Origin: Ganoderma boninense
Taxonomy: Eukaryota; Basidiomycota; Agaricomycetes; Polyporales; Polyporaceae
DNA length: 64,000 nucleotides
NCBI GenBank assembly: GCA_002900995.3
Contig: CM035310.1
Span: 959,176 to 1,023,175 of the forward strand
Direction of reading: 5' to 3'
The notes under the pieces were generated by a model. It worked only from the letters and a program-made list of their open reading frames with translations. It was not told the origin of the DNA and did not search any database. The translations under genes and the position numbers were made by a program. Below are positions 11,874 through 21,904 of the stretch, piece after piece (position 1 is the first letter of the stretch; every line of letters begins with the position of its first letter).

Positions 11874-12701
11874 CTATGCCGTCGTCGCGAGCCGCGTGAC
11901 GTGTAACAAGTCGAATCCGAGCGTCCACCCATCAGCAGCGTCTTGTACGCGGCACACGGAGAGCTCGGCCAAGAGGTAGTCCTCGACAGAAACGTCTGCC
12001 CACGCGATCTCAGCGTTGGTGGGGCCGAACGCCCGGTCCAATATGAAACGCTTGACCAGCCCTCAGAAATCTGCGCCTCCTAATAAGAGCAAACCACTTA
12101 CCGCGTCTTGAGAAGTGACAGTTGTCTCGATCACTACCGCGCGGGGAAAGTCATCTGTACTCGCAGGGTAAGACAGATTGCAAGGAAGACATATCAAGTG
12201 GACTCACCGGACACCGGCCTCGCGAAACCGGAAAGTAGATCCAGGGCCAAGACATCGTGAAGTACAAGAGGCGTGAGTTCCATCAGAAGGCAGTGTCGGC
12301 CCTCAACGTCTTCGCGAAGCGCGATGTATGTCACCGACGAAGGCATGTAAAACACGAACGGCCGCGGCCCATGGTATAACGTATCCCGATCGCGACTCCG
12401 ATACCCCCACGTAAGAGGCGGCACAATGCCAGAAAGTGGGAGTACACGCGTGCCGATGAGGTCCCCATGCGTGTATTGGCGAAAAGCACTGCACTCGAGC
12501 ATGTCAACGCAATCAGTTGTACATGAGACAAACGAGCACGCACTTGACATCGTGGTCACAAAGCCACTCTGTATAGCGTCGCTGGCGGAGGATTATAGTA
12601 CTCTCCTCGTTGGGGAGGAGTGAACGAGGAGGCTCTGTGCGTGAGCGGACGATATGCAACATCTGTCGCAGAATCCCGGCGAGCCTTTCCGTCCTAGACA
12701 T
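11874..12701 (-). CDS. Uncharacterised 222-residue protein
   Basis: Four exons, 12544-12701, 12208-12488, 12102-12154 and 11874-12050, with introns of 55, 53 and 51 nt, join in frame to 222 residues. Start ATG 12701 begins MSRTERLAGILRQ. Donors are GTGCGT, GTGAGT and GTAAGT; the last acceptor is CAAG, the weakest site in the model. A nearer TGAG acceptor would not keep frame. The protein is soluble-looking, with no signal peptide or membrane segment. Its C-terminal part is acidic and aromatic (VSVEDYLLAEL, then DGWTLGFDLLH). I do not recognise the family. Intact splicing and an open frame through four exons suggest it is, or recently was, under selection. Confidence 0.6.
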
Positions 12702-13611
12702 GGCGGTTGAGGTGGTACCGAACACTGGAAACCGCGGTGCCAATTTGTACACGCCGGGAACTGCGCACACCACCCCGGCAAGGTCACCGCCATGTCGCTA
12801 GGACGGCCTACGACTTAGGAATCAGGGCGACCGAAGACATAATTTGTGTCTAACGTTGCCACCGCAGACGTCCGCGTGGTACGATTAACACAAACCGAGT
12901 CCATGGGCTTCGATGCGCGCCGCGGGCGTGCGTGCATGTGGGCCCCCCTCGTTGCACACCTCCGGCGAAAGTCCACAAGGGAAGGTATCCTGCGGTGACT
13001 TCTACGGGTTCACGCAGCACGATGCGCAGGGTGCGAGGGCATGAGAATTGTAACCAGAAAAAGCGCAGATCACGGTGTACAATACCCACCTTGAGAACTT
13101 GTAGGGAGCAGGGATGTACGCAGGGGACATCGGGCACAGATGCCAATTGACAGGACTTGAAGAAACGGAGACATAAGGACAGAGAGTGGAAGACGTCACC
13201 GCGTTCGAAATACGTGGACCAGTGTAAGGCCCAGAGCGTGGCCCCACCGGCCCACGAGCATATGGAGGAAGTGCTACGAGGACGTAGGCACGCGTTGCTT
13301 GCTGTCATGGGAGCTTCGACCTCTCTTCCAGCACACTCTGGGGTGGCCAAGGCAGAGACGGCTGTGAACAAACCGAAGGCGTCAACCACACGGGTGTCAA
13401 GCTGGACGGAGTGTACACCTTATGTAATCCGGCTTACACGTGGCGCGGATAGTCGCTTGCCGTATAACAGTCACATCCTGCTTCTGATGTTCCGACACAT
13501 ACACCCCCCCCCAAACAAGAACGCACTTTCTTGAAGCCTTCACAATGGCATCAGGGGGGCATCTCGGGCCAGCTGGGATGTTATCAAACAGACCACTCGC
13601 CCGAAACACGA
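12702..13611. other. Leader region of the helicase gene
   Basis: No separate gene is supported. The helicase frame is open upstream to a TTG at 13531, but the first ATG is at 13612. Plus-strand frames at 12932-13150 and 13157-13390 could be 5' exons of the helicase gene, but no splice pair joins them convincingly. Confidence 0.4.
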
Positions 13612-16600
13612 ATGGCACGGTCTCTACGGGATCAGGTCAGTTTCGGCACCCAAACCCGAACCATTGACTTAACGCTGACGCGAGCACTGTCACCAGCTGA
13701 TAACAATGCTCTAGACGAAGCTCTCGCTACTAGAAGCACAGCGACCGCTGAGACCACAGCTGAGCACGAGGACCTGCAAGGTACGCGCATAGCGCCCGCT
13801 GCATGTCTTTCGGTGCGGCTGACAACTTGTGCTTGTCGCTGTGAAGCCCATGAGGGTGGCATATATGCGGCCCTTGTAGCTCACCCCCAGAGGGACGGTG
13901 GCGTGGTTGCCGGTGAGCACGCCAGTGCCTTATGTTCATATGTCCCGCACGGTGCTCACCACCCGATGCCCACAGGTCGTGTCCGCGAGGCCACGAACGT
14001 TGGCGTCGCCATTGAAAGGTTCGACGTCGACAGTGACGAATTAGATTACCGCTATATGGTCGCAGGTGTACTGACCATTACAGGCACATTCCAGTGGACA
14101 GAATCCCTAGTACAAGCAGGCGACTTGTTAGTGAACGCGCCCCTCTCTAGATTGCTGGCCATCTTCCGGCTTTGGCGGGCAAATGAACTTCGCGAACTCG
14201 CTCACGCGCACGAGCTCCGGCTCCGAGTCCGTGAGTCTACATCGGCGCTCCTTGACATGATGCGCGAGCACTCGTGCCAGCGAGGCTGCGGCGCGGTGGT
14301 GGTTGTCTTCCACGCTCTACAGAGGCCCCGCGAGGACCTCCAAGTCCAACGTGCGAGGGTATGCCAAACACCTGCATCCGCTTGGAAGGTACACCCCTAC
14401 ACCGAGGTCGCCAGTGAAGACCTTCAACGCATGATAATCCGCGAGTGGCAGGATGCAGTCTCAACCGAGCAGTTCCGGCAGGGCGTCTGTGGCCCCTGTG
14501 GGCGGCGCGTATTGTCTCGGAACCTCCAGTCCGTCCCAGCTTCCGAAATTGACCTTTCTCTCCTCAGGAACGACGGGCTACCTCGCAAGGTGCTCCCAAC
14601 CACTTACAATTTCGCTGCATACCAGGAGGCGCTACTGGACCCGAAGGGGCTCGTCGATCGCGACCGAGTTGGAAACATACTCATGTGCGAAGTCTGCCAT
14701 CGCGAAGTAGTCCTCAAGCACCGCATGCCACGGCTGTGCCTCGCGAATTGGCTGTATTACGGCCATGCGGAGGTACCAGTGCAAGTGAAGAGCGCGTTCG
14801 GCGCATCCACGTACACGGAGCGCCACCTGCTTGCACGCGCACGGAACAGCAGGATTTCGTATCGGTTTTCTGAACTGCGGCCCAAAAAGGCACACGTTGA
14901 TGCAAGTCAAGTAGAGGCCTCTCGTCGGCCTGATGCGAGATCGCGAAGCCAGCTCTGCGTGAAAGGAAATGTTCTCATCATGCCACAGAACTCAACGCTG
15001 TTGAATATGGTGTTGCCCCCACCTCCTGAGCTGGTCCGTGACACTGTCTGTGCTGTGTACGTCGCGAAGGCTAAGCCGACCAAGGATAACATTGGCAAGT
15101 TGGGGCCGATACTCGTAAAGAAGTCTAGGATGCTCCATATGATACAGTTCTTGATATCTGAGAACCCCCATTACGCCTGCGACACAGAGTTCCACGGGTT
15201 CAGTCAGCGTAACCTTGACGGTTTGTTCGGTCCGGGTACGGATGCGCAGGATGAGGGGATCCCTTGCGGCCTCGATGTAGGGTTCATTGAGGACAGCGTC
15301 GCCACCCGATCGTCGATGTCTGGCTACACGGACCGTGAACCTCGGGAGGTGGATGACTACCCTGTTCAAAAGGGCCTTCTCATGGAGAACGTAGGGTACA
15401 CCATGGGGGACGAGTCGCCACACTCATACCACACGATGAAGCTGACTGCGCTTTCGCACTGCCTCGCCGGTGGACGCTTGGTGCGGTCGTTAGGTGGAGA
15501 AACGTTCGTCCCTGACTTTGAAAACCCGAGCCTCTTGACATGGCTTTTCCCGCATCTTGACCCCTGGGGGATAGGCGGTTTCCATGAACCGGGACGGGGG
15601 ATCCCGATAGCTATGGAGGAGCAGCTCAAATACCTGCTTGAGCTAGATGACAATCGGTTCGAACGGGACCCGGACTTCGCCTTCGTGTACTACAACATAT
15701 TGCAGAAGAAGGCTGTGTGTGAATCTGTACGGTTCAGAGTCAAAGCTTCGGAGCAAACCAGGGTGATTCGCGAGCTTCTCAACGTTGATCGGGCAGAGCT
15801 GGAGAAGCTTATTCAGAAGTTTAAAGTGAATCCTCGGTATGAGGCAAACTCTCCTGAACAGATGCGCCTGCTGTCCCTGGTTAACAGTGTCGGTACATTA
15901 CTCCACGACGTCCCAGGGACGGCCGGGTACAAATTGAAAATGCGGAACGAGATCAGGGCACTTGTGAACATGCGAGGGACCCCCGCGTTCTTCATAACGT
16001 TGAACCCGTCAGATGTCAACCACCCCCTTGTACGTCTCCTCGCAGGTGATGACATTACACTTGAACATCTGCAAGCAGGGGAAGAGATGGACGAGTGGGA
16101 TCGAAAGTTGTTGGTTGCAGAACACCCAGCGGCATGCGCGAAATTTTTCCACGAGATGATTTCGAACTTCATATCCATCGTTTTAAGGTATGGGCGGAAT
16201 GAGCGTGGCCTCCTAGGAAGATGTACTGGTTATTACGGGACCGTGGAGACCCAAGGACGGGGGACCCTCCACTGCCATATGCTGATATGGCTACAAGACC
16301 ACCCTTCACCGCAGGAGATGCGGGACATGATGAGTGAATCGAGTGAGTACCGTCAAGACATGTTTACTTGGCTAGAGAGCCTCATCAAGTCCGAATTACT
16401 TGGGTCGACGATGGTTGTGAACGAAGTTAGTGGGGCAATGCAGCGCCCGAAGCTAAGCAATCTTGCTGGCTACGTTGACCCTGGGACACGCCTAGGGCCT
16501 TCCATATCGGAGGTGCCTGAGGGGCAGTTCGCCTTGCGGTTTGCCTCCGATGTCAATGACTTGGTAATCAACACAAACTGGCATCAACATACCGACACGT

Positions 16601-19600
16601 GTTGGAAATATCTATCGCCCAGGGAGCCCCGTACGGACGAAACCTGTAGAATGCGGATAGACGGAACGACCCGAGAACAAACCTGCATAGATGAGGGTAG
16701 TGGCGGGATCTTACTGCGGCGTCTACACCCAAGGATCGCAAACTACAACGATGTCATTCTTTTTCTATTACGAGCGAACATGGAGATCAAACACATCGGG
16801 TCCGGTGAGCGAGCGAAGGCACTGATTTACTATGTCACCGACTACATAACAAAGGCATCACTCCCGGCACACGCGGGTCTCGCAGCCGTACTATACGCGA
16901 TACAGAGAACACAGGAGAAACACCAGAAGGACCCGGATTGGGGACAAACAAACCAAGCCGGAGCACTTACGATGCTCGTTAACAGCATGATGGCGAGACA
17001 GGAGATCCCCCACCAACAAGTTATGAGCTACCTGGTTGGAGGAGGGGACTCTTACAAGAGCGACAGATTCAGAGTTCTACACCATGGGAGTTTTGAGAGA
17101 CTCGTGGTACGTCACTGGAATGCCAACGCACCCGGTATTTACCTGGAAGACGGCGTTCATGACCAAGTGGACGGGGTGCGACCTTCTGTGGGACGAGACG
17201 GAACTGGTGACGGCCTGTTCTCCACCGACAGCGGTTCTGACACAGTGGAGTCTCTCCGGAGGGATGATGACTCCGTGACGCTTGTACTCGGCGCAGGGTC
17301 TATATCCGCGGTTAATCAGCAACAAGATTACTTGTATCGGCCCGCAGAGCCACCATTTGAAGGCATGGGCCTATACGAGTACACAGGGATGACGGAAAAG
17401 GTCACCAAGAGCGGCGAGAGCCGACGGGTTTCTCGCAGGCAAGATGAACCCAATGACCACGTTTCCAGAGGTAGACCCGAAGAGCCCAGAGGTTCGTTGA
17501 CTCCCGCACACCCCCAGCATGACACACACATAGTGAGGAAACGTACAACCTGGGTTGTACCCGTGGTGCTAGGTGATAAGATACCACGCCCGGATCGCGG
17601 ACCGGAAGAAAGAGAACGATGGGCACGTACGATCCTTACTCTATTCATCCCTTGGAGGCACCCTCGCGACCTGAGAGATGAAGGCCAGACATGGTACCAG
17701 GCATACGAAAGCCGTGTACATCATATATCCCGGGACCACTTGCGCATCATCCATAATATGAATGTCCTCAGTGAGTGCAAAGAGGCTCGTGACAAGGCGA
17801 GTCTTGAGCTGAAGCTGAAGCAACGCCCACCCCCGACCTTCAGCAGCGAACAGCGCGCTGCTGATCCCACGGACGTGTATGCTGACAGACTACCGCGGGA
17901 CAGCATGGCCATGGACGTGGATCCACCAGGCGACGAACTGGAAGATCAGCATGGTCAAAGCACACTCATCCGCGAGCTAGACAAAGAAATCGGGATACGA
18001 TTCAGACACGCAATTGACTCGCACTTTGGGGGGAGGGAGGCACAACCCCACGCACTCGAACCTGTAGGAGCATCCATCCTTTTTACGCAAGAAAATAAGC
18101 GCGAAATAGATGCCGACCGAGCAACGATGCGCCTGTTGAAGAGGAAACGGCGTCCAGACGACAGTGCCCTGGAGCATACACGCGACGAACATAGGAACGT
18201 ACGCCCGAGAACAACCAGAGCCCCCGTGATGGATACGGTTCAGCTGAGCGAGGGGAGCTCTTCGCAACAACGCCTTCAATCCAGCGTCACGGGATTTGAT
18301 GCCGACAACGTTATTGCGCAAGTAATTATAGAAAAAAACCTCATGTCCAATCCTGAACAACTGAGGGCCTTCGAGATAGTTGCCCGACATGTCGTAGGCG
18401 GGGGCCCCCAGCTCATGATGTACATCGGAGGAGTTGGTGGGACAGGAAAATCCCATGTCGTCAACTCTATTCTGCAGTTATTCCACATCTTAGGCAAGAC
18501 CAAAAACATCCTGGTAGCAGCCCCCACAGGCGCCGCCGCCATTCTGATCGGTGGGCACACCATACACTCACTTACCTTCCTTCCAGATAAGCGAGGCCGC
18601 GACTTGCAAGAATTGTGCAAGTTGTGGGAAGGCGTAGAATACTTGATCGTGGATGAAGTGTCTATGATAGGAGCCACCTTCCTCAGTCAGCTGAACTCCC
18701 GCCTCCAACGCGCGAAGGGTTCTAACGACCAATCTAGTGACATACCTTTCGGGGGGGTAAACATCATATTTACGGGTGACTTTGGACAACTGCGACCTGT
18801 CCGCGACCCACCACTGTATAGTCACAGTCTCGTGCAAAACCCAGGGTTGCAGAACTGCGAGCAGAAGAAAAGTGTTAGCGCACTCATGGGGGCGTACCTC
18901 TGGCGGCTCGTGGACAAGGTTGTCCTCCTAAAAATCAACCAGCGCCAGTCAGGAGACAAGATGTATGCAGACCTTCTCGGCAGGATCCGGGAAGGCAGGG
19001 CAAACACAGTTAGCGAAGGAACACTATCCGATTTCAGTATCCTGAAGACTCGATACACCGACCGTGCCGATGGCGGGACCAGCACCGGAAAATTCTCAGA
19101 CGCCCCTATCATCGTGGGGAGGAAGAAACTCCGAGACCTCCTGAATCTCCGGATCATGGGCCACCATGCGCGTAAGATCAACGCGACCGTCCACCTATAC
19201 CATGCAAGGGATAAGATATCTGGCCAGACAGCTCAAGACGAAGACCGCCCTCACTTGTGGTCACTGTCGTCCACCACAACGCACGATAGCTTAGGGAAGC
19301 TGCCTCTCTTCCCCGGCATGAAGGTTATGGTCCAAGAGAACCTCGCTTTCACCAACGGGGTCGTGAACGGTAGTGAAGGAACCATCAGAGACATCGTGTA
19401 TGAAGAAGAAGGGGGAAGGAGATACCCCGTTGTCGCGTATGTGCACATCCCCGGGGCAGGGACTGTGTGCGCCAATGCGACCCACGATGTCGTTCCGATA
19501 TTTCCCGAGTGGATGACGTTCCATTGGACGCGAAAGGCTGCAGGGGTACCATGTAAGATCAGCGTATCGAGACTCCAGCTCCCGTTGCTCCCTGCTTATG

Positions 19601-19872
19601 CCTATACGGACTACAAGTCCCAAGGCCGGTCGCTCGACGCTGCGATAGTTGATCTATGCAGCGCCGCAACCCTACAAGGCGCCTACGTCATGCTGTCGAG
19701 GGTACGCGGACTCAGTGGATTGTGTATCCTGAGGCCGTTCAGTCCAGGAAAGATCGAACAGCGGCTCTCCCAAGAACTACGCGGGGAACTCGCAAGGTTG
19801 CAAGGCCTCGACGACGAAACTCGACGCAACTTCCATTCACTGTATGCACCTCCACCGGAGAATACACAGTAA
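13612..19872 (+). CDS. Helitron Rep-helicase (HUH replication initiator fused to Pif1-type helicase)
   Basis: One uninterrupted frame of 2,086 codons from ATG 13612. In order: a Cys-pair zinc-binding region at about 293-362 (CGPCGR, CEVCHR), like the DUF6570 region of fungal Helitron proteins; the Helitron-like N-terminal domain at about 600-810, ending in FFITLNPSDVNHP; the HUH nuclease motif RGTLHCHMLIW with H887 and H889; catalytic tyrosines in YYVTDYITK (Y1073/Y1074 and Y1078); a charged linker with a basic KRKRRP patch near 1510; then a Pif1 helicase with Walker A GGVGGTGKS (K1613), Walker B VDEVSM (D1681, E1682), GDFGQL near 1723, and the C-terminal SQGRSLD...MLSRVRG block at about 2002-2034. 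The protein nicks one strand, primes rolling-circle replication and unwinds the element in the nucleus. No frameshift or stop is present, so it may be active. A GTAAGT overlapping the stop could lead to a small extra C-terminal exon. Confidence 0.97.
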   Translation: MARSLRDQVSFGTQTRTIDLTLTRALSPADNNALDEALATRSTATAETTAEHEDLQGTRIAPAACLSVRLTTCACRCEAHEGGIYAALVAHPQRDGGVVAGEHASALCSYVPHGAHHPMPTGRVREATNVGVAIERFDVDSDELDYRYMVAGVLTITGTFQWTESLVQAGDLLVNAPLSRLLAIFRLWRANELRELAHAHELRLRVRESTSALLDMMREHSCQRGCGAVVVVFHALQRPREDLQVQRARVCQTPASAWKVHPYTEVASEDLQRMIIREWQDAVSTEQFRQGVCGPCGRRVLSRNLQSVPASEIDLSLLRNDGLPRKVLPTTYNFAAYQEALLDPKGLVDRDRVGNILMCEVCHREVVLKHRMPRLCLANWLYYGHAEVPVQVKSAFGASTYTERHLLARARNSRISYRFSELRPKKAHVDASQVEASRRPDARSRSQLCVKGNVLIMPQNSTLLNMVLPPPPELVRDTVCAVYVAKAKPTKDNIGKLGPILVKKSRMLHMIQFLISENPHYACDTEFHGFSQRNLDGLFGPGTDAQDEGIPCGLDVGFIEDSVATRSSMSGYTDREPREVDDYPVQKGLLMENVGYTMGDESPHSYHTMKLTALSHCLAGGRLVRSLGGETFVPDFENPSLLTWLFPHLDPWGIGGFHEPGRGIPIAMEEQLKYLLELDDNRFERDPDFAFVYYNILQKKAVCESVRFRVKASEQTRVIRELLNVDRAELEKLIQKFKVNPRYEANSPEQMRLLSLVNSVGTLLHDVPGTAGYKLKMRNEIRALVNMRGTPAFFITLNPSDVNHPLVRLLAGDDITLEHLQAGEEMDEWDRKLLVAEHPAACAKFFHEMISNFISIVLRYGRNERGLLGRCTGYYGTVETQGRGTLHCHMLIWLQDHPSPQEMRDMMSESSEYRQDMFTWLESLIKSELLGSTMVVNEVSGAMQRPKLSNLAGYVDPGTRLGPSISEVPEGQFALRFASDVNDLVINTNWHQHTDTCWKYLSPREPRTDETCRMRIDGTTREQTCIDEGSGGILLRRLHPRIANYNDVILFLLRANMEIKHIGSGERAKALIYYVTDYITKASLPAHAGLAAVLYAIQRTQEKHQKDPDWGQTNQAGALTMLVNSMMARQEIPHQQVMSYLVGGGDSYKSDRFRVLHHGSFERLVVRHWNANAPGIYLEDGVHDQVDGVRPSVGRDGTGDGLFSTDSGSDTVESLRRDDDSVTLVLGAGSISAVNQQQDYLYRPAEPPFEGMGLYEYTGMTEKVTKSGESRRVSRRQDEPNDHVSRGRPEEPRGSLTPAHPQHDTHIVRKRTTWVVPVVLGDKIPRPDRGPEERERWARTILTLFIPWRHPRDLRDEGQTWYQAYESRVHHISRDHLRIIHNMNVLSECKEARDKASLELKLKQRPPPTFSSEQRAADPTDVYADRLPRDSMAMDVDPPGDELEDQHGQSTLIRELDKEIGIRFRHAIDSHFGGREAQPHALEPVGASILFTQENKREIDADRATMRLLKRKRRPDDSALEHTRDEHRNVRPRTTRAPVMDTVQLSEGSSSQQRLQSSVTGFDADNVIAQVIIEKNLMSNPEQLRAFEIVARHVVGGGPQLMMYIGGVGGTGKSHVVNSILQLFHILGKTKNILVAAPTGAAAILIGGHTIHSLTFLPDKRGRDLQELCKLWEGVEYLIVDEVSMIGATFLSQLNSRLQRAKGSNDQSSDIPFGGVNIIFTGDFGQLRPVRDPPLYSHSLVQNPGLQNCEQKKSVSALMGAYLWRLVDKVVLLKINQRQSGDKMYADLLGRIREGRANTVSEGTLSDFSILKTRYTDRADGGTSTGKFSDAPIIVGRKKLRDLLNLRIMGHHARKINATVHLYHARDKISGQTAQDEDRPHLWSLSSTTTHDSLGKLPLFPGMKVMVQENLAFTNGVVNGSEGTIRDIVYEEEGGRRYPVVAYVHIPGAGTVCANATHDVVPIFPEWMTFHWTRKAAGVPCKISVSRLQLPLLPAYAYTDYKSQGRSLDAAIVDLCSAATLQGAYVMLSRVRGLSGLCILRPFSPGKIEQRLSQELRGELARLQGLDDETRRNFHSLYAPPPENTQ

Positions 19873-20748
19873 GTAGCCACTCACCACCGGACGGCGTCAT
19901 GGGAACCACCTCGGTGTTCCGCAATGCCATCAAGTAAAAACGCCCCTTCAGACACCGATCAATCTACCTCAGGTGGTTACCGATACGACCACGGACAGCA
20001 TCATTGAAGGAGCACGTACCGCTGAGGAACGAAGAACATCAACCCGACCGGTGAAATGCCGCGAAGCAAGGGGACACGCGCACCGTCCTCGCGGAGGGCG
20101 AACGGCACACGTAAGGAGTGATGTGACGCCAAGAAGGATGCCGGCGCCAACGACGGGCGGCGCGGGGTTCGCGACGATCCCACGCGCTGACCTGCCTCGC
20201 GCATTCGGTCGTGGGTCCCAGGGAGCGAACCACAAGATTTCAGGCCCGCATAAACGCAGAAGGTGGTAACGTAACTTCGTAAGTGGACGTTCCTGACCCT
20301 ATTTCCATACATTCCTGAGAGACCCTCACGCTTTATGATCCAGACCCCGATCCCGCGTCGCGCACATCGCCCAGACATCTTGACACCGACTCGGAACTCC
20401 AATAGACAGCGGTACCCTACTCGGAAAGATCTCGCGATCTTCATTCGTTAGTCCTTCTATAGGCTGCTCCAGCACCGTCACCCGCTAGGCCGTACCAGCA
20501 AGGCCCATCGTATTGCAAATCGACACTTCGCCCACTGAAGGCGTGCCGCAGCAAGGTCTGGATTGGAAAGCACGCCGTTGCCAAGGGGGCTGTCCCAACC
20601 CCAGAGAACGAAAGCAACCACGCTGACCTCGTACACATTGGCCGTGGACTACTGAGGGCCAGATAGACCAATATAAATTGAAAGACAGTGTCGCACATCT
20701 CATCCAGCCTCGCCTCCCCATTGCGCCCGGCTTCTCCCGGTTCGCAGC
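19873..20748. other. Intergenic between helicase and F-box-like gene B
   Basis: No gene is supported. A possible alternative last exon of the helicase lies at 19972-20051: joining the GTAAGT at 19869 to a CTCAG acceptor gives an in-frame 27-residue tail ending at a stop. This is speculative. Confidence 0.35.
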
Positions 20749-21904
20749 ATGCGTCCTGTACATGGTGATTCTAGCTTACCTCCGGTGCTTCGGTGAGTGG
20801 TCAACAAGTCACACGTCACACACCCTAACCCCGCACGTTATCAGTATCCACTCGGAAATCACGGGTATGCTCGCGGATGGCCTCGACATACGTACTGTTT
20901 GCCGATGGCGCACAACCTGCCGGACCAATTACCACCACGCGACATCCTCTCTCCGCCGGAGCCTCACGAAGCGGCTCGGAACATTTATTCCATACCCCCT
21001 TGTCCTACTAGACATCGTCACCAACCACGGGGGAATCTTTGGGGGGGAATTCGCGCTGTCCTTCCTCCTCCGGCTGGAGCTGTACCCAATCGCTGTCCTC
21101 GAGATCTTTGCGAGCAACTATCAATACGAACGCTTATGCGAAGCCATCCTAGACTCGCCCTCCATCAGCGCACGGATTGAAAGGCACGCCATCCTGAGCA
21201 GTACGCTTTTCCACGCCGTCTGGCGTCTTGTCGCCCAGACGCTTGTGATCCACCTGACGAACGGAAAGGCAATCCACGTCCATCAGTCGTACACATGTTC
21301 GGCGGCCGCCCCCATCGCGCGCGCTACATGCACTGCCCTATCCAATTTCGTGACCGAGTACAGCTTCGGGTGCAGCCACCCAGAGCTAACCTTCGCTCAT
21401 CGCGGCCTCCTCGCCGACCAGGAGATCGAGCACCTATCCTCCCCCGACTCCCAGTGCTTGGACCGACTCCTCGCCCGCAATTTCTCTCTTGCAGTATCCC
21501 CCACCGCGTGGCCCGAGTACAGGCGTCACATGGACGGGGACACGCTGTTGAGCGCGGAAGAGTGCTGGCGCCACCAGTTCATTTGCCCAAAGCAAGGGCG
21601 TTACTTCGGGGACAGAGGTTCTTTGGTCCGGTTTTTCGATCCCCTAGCGGGCGACGAGGGAAGGTGCATGCACGAGAACGTCGCGCCGTTCGGGCCGATG
21701 GTTGTATGGCGTCTTATGTCGATGTTCGACTGCGAGGATGGATGCGAGTACCTGGACGATGTCCTCGAGCAGGGCGTCGTGTCAGTCCCAGTGCTTTTCA
21801 AACGAGACCCCTTTGGAGAACTCCGTGACTGCGTATCCGACCGCTCTTTACGAACCTCCCCTTACTACCACAGATTTGGGAAACCGTGTTCATTATCATT
21901 TTGA
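20749..21904 (+). CDS. F-box-like protein B of the element
   Basis: Two exons, 20749-20792 and 20845-21904, with a 52-nt intron (GTGAGT donor, ATCAG acceptor), give 367 residues, nearly the length of paralogue A. The joined N-terminus reads LPPVLRIHSEIT then LDIRTVCRWRTTCR, a good F-box pattern; without the splice the LPP start of the box is lost, which decides the model. The body shares the SFGC, QGRYFGD.GSL and VAP.GPM blocks with A. It lies between the helicase gene and the right edge of the element and points outward, as A does on the left. Its function is inferred to be SCF substrate binding or a Skp1-binding decoy. No LRRs like those of the host array are seen, so it is a separate family. 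Confidence 0.65.

Noticed and set aside
12850..13389. Minus-strand 179-codon frame upstream of the helicase
   Set aside because: No coding-like composition or motif; overlaps plus-strand frames equally long in quality.
13531..13611. Longer helicase start at 13531
   Set aside because: The codon there is TTG; the first ATG in frame is 13612, and the extra 27 residues carry no domain.
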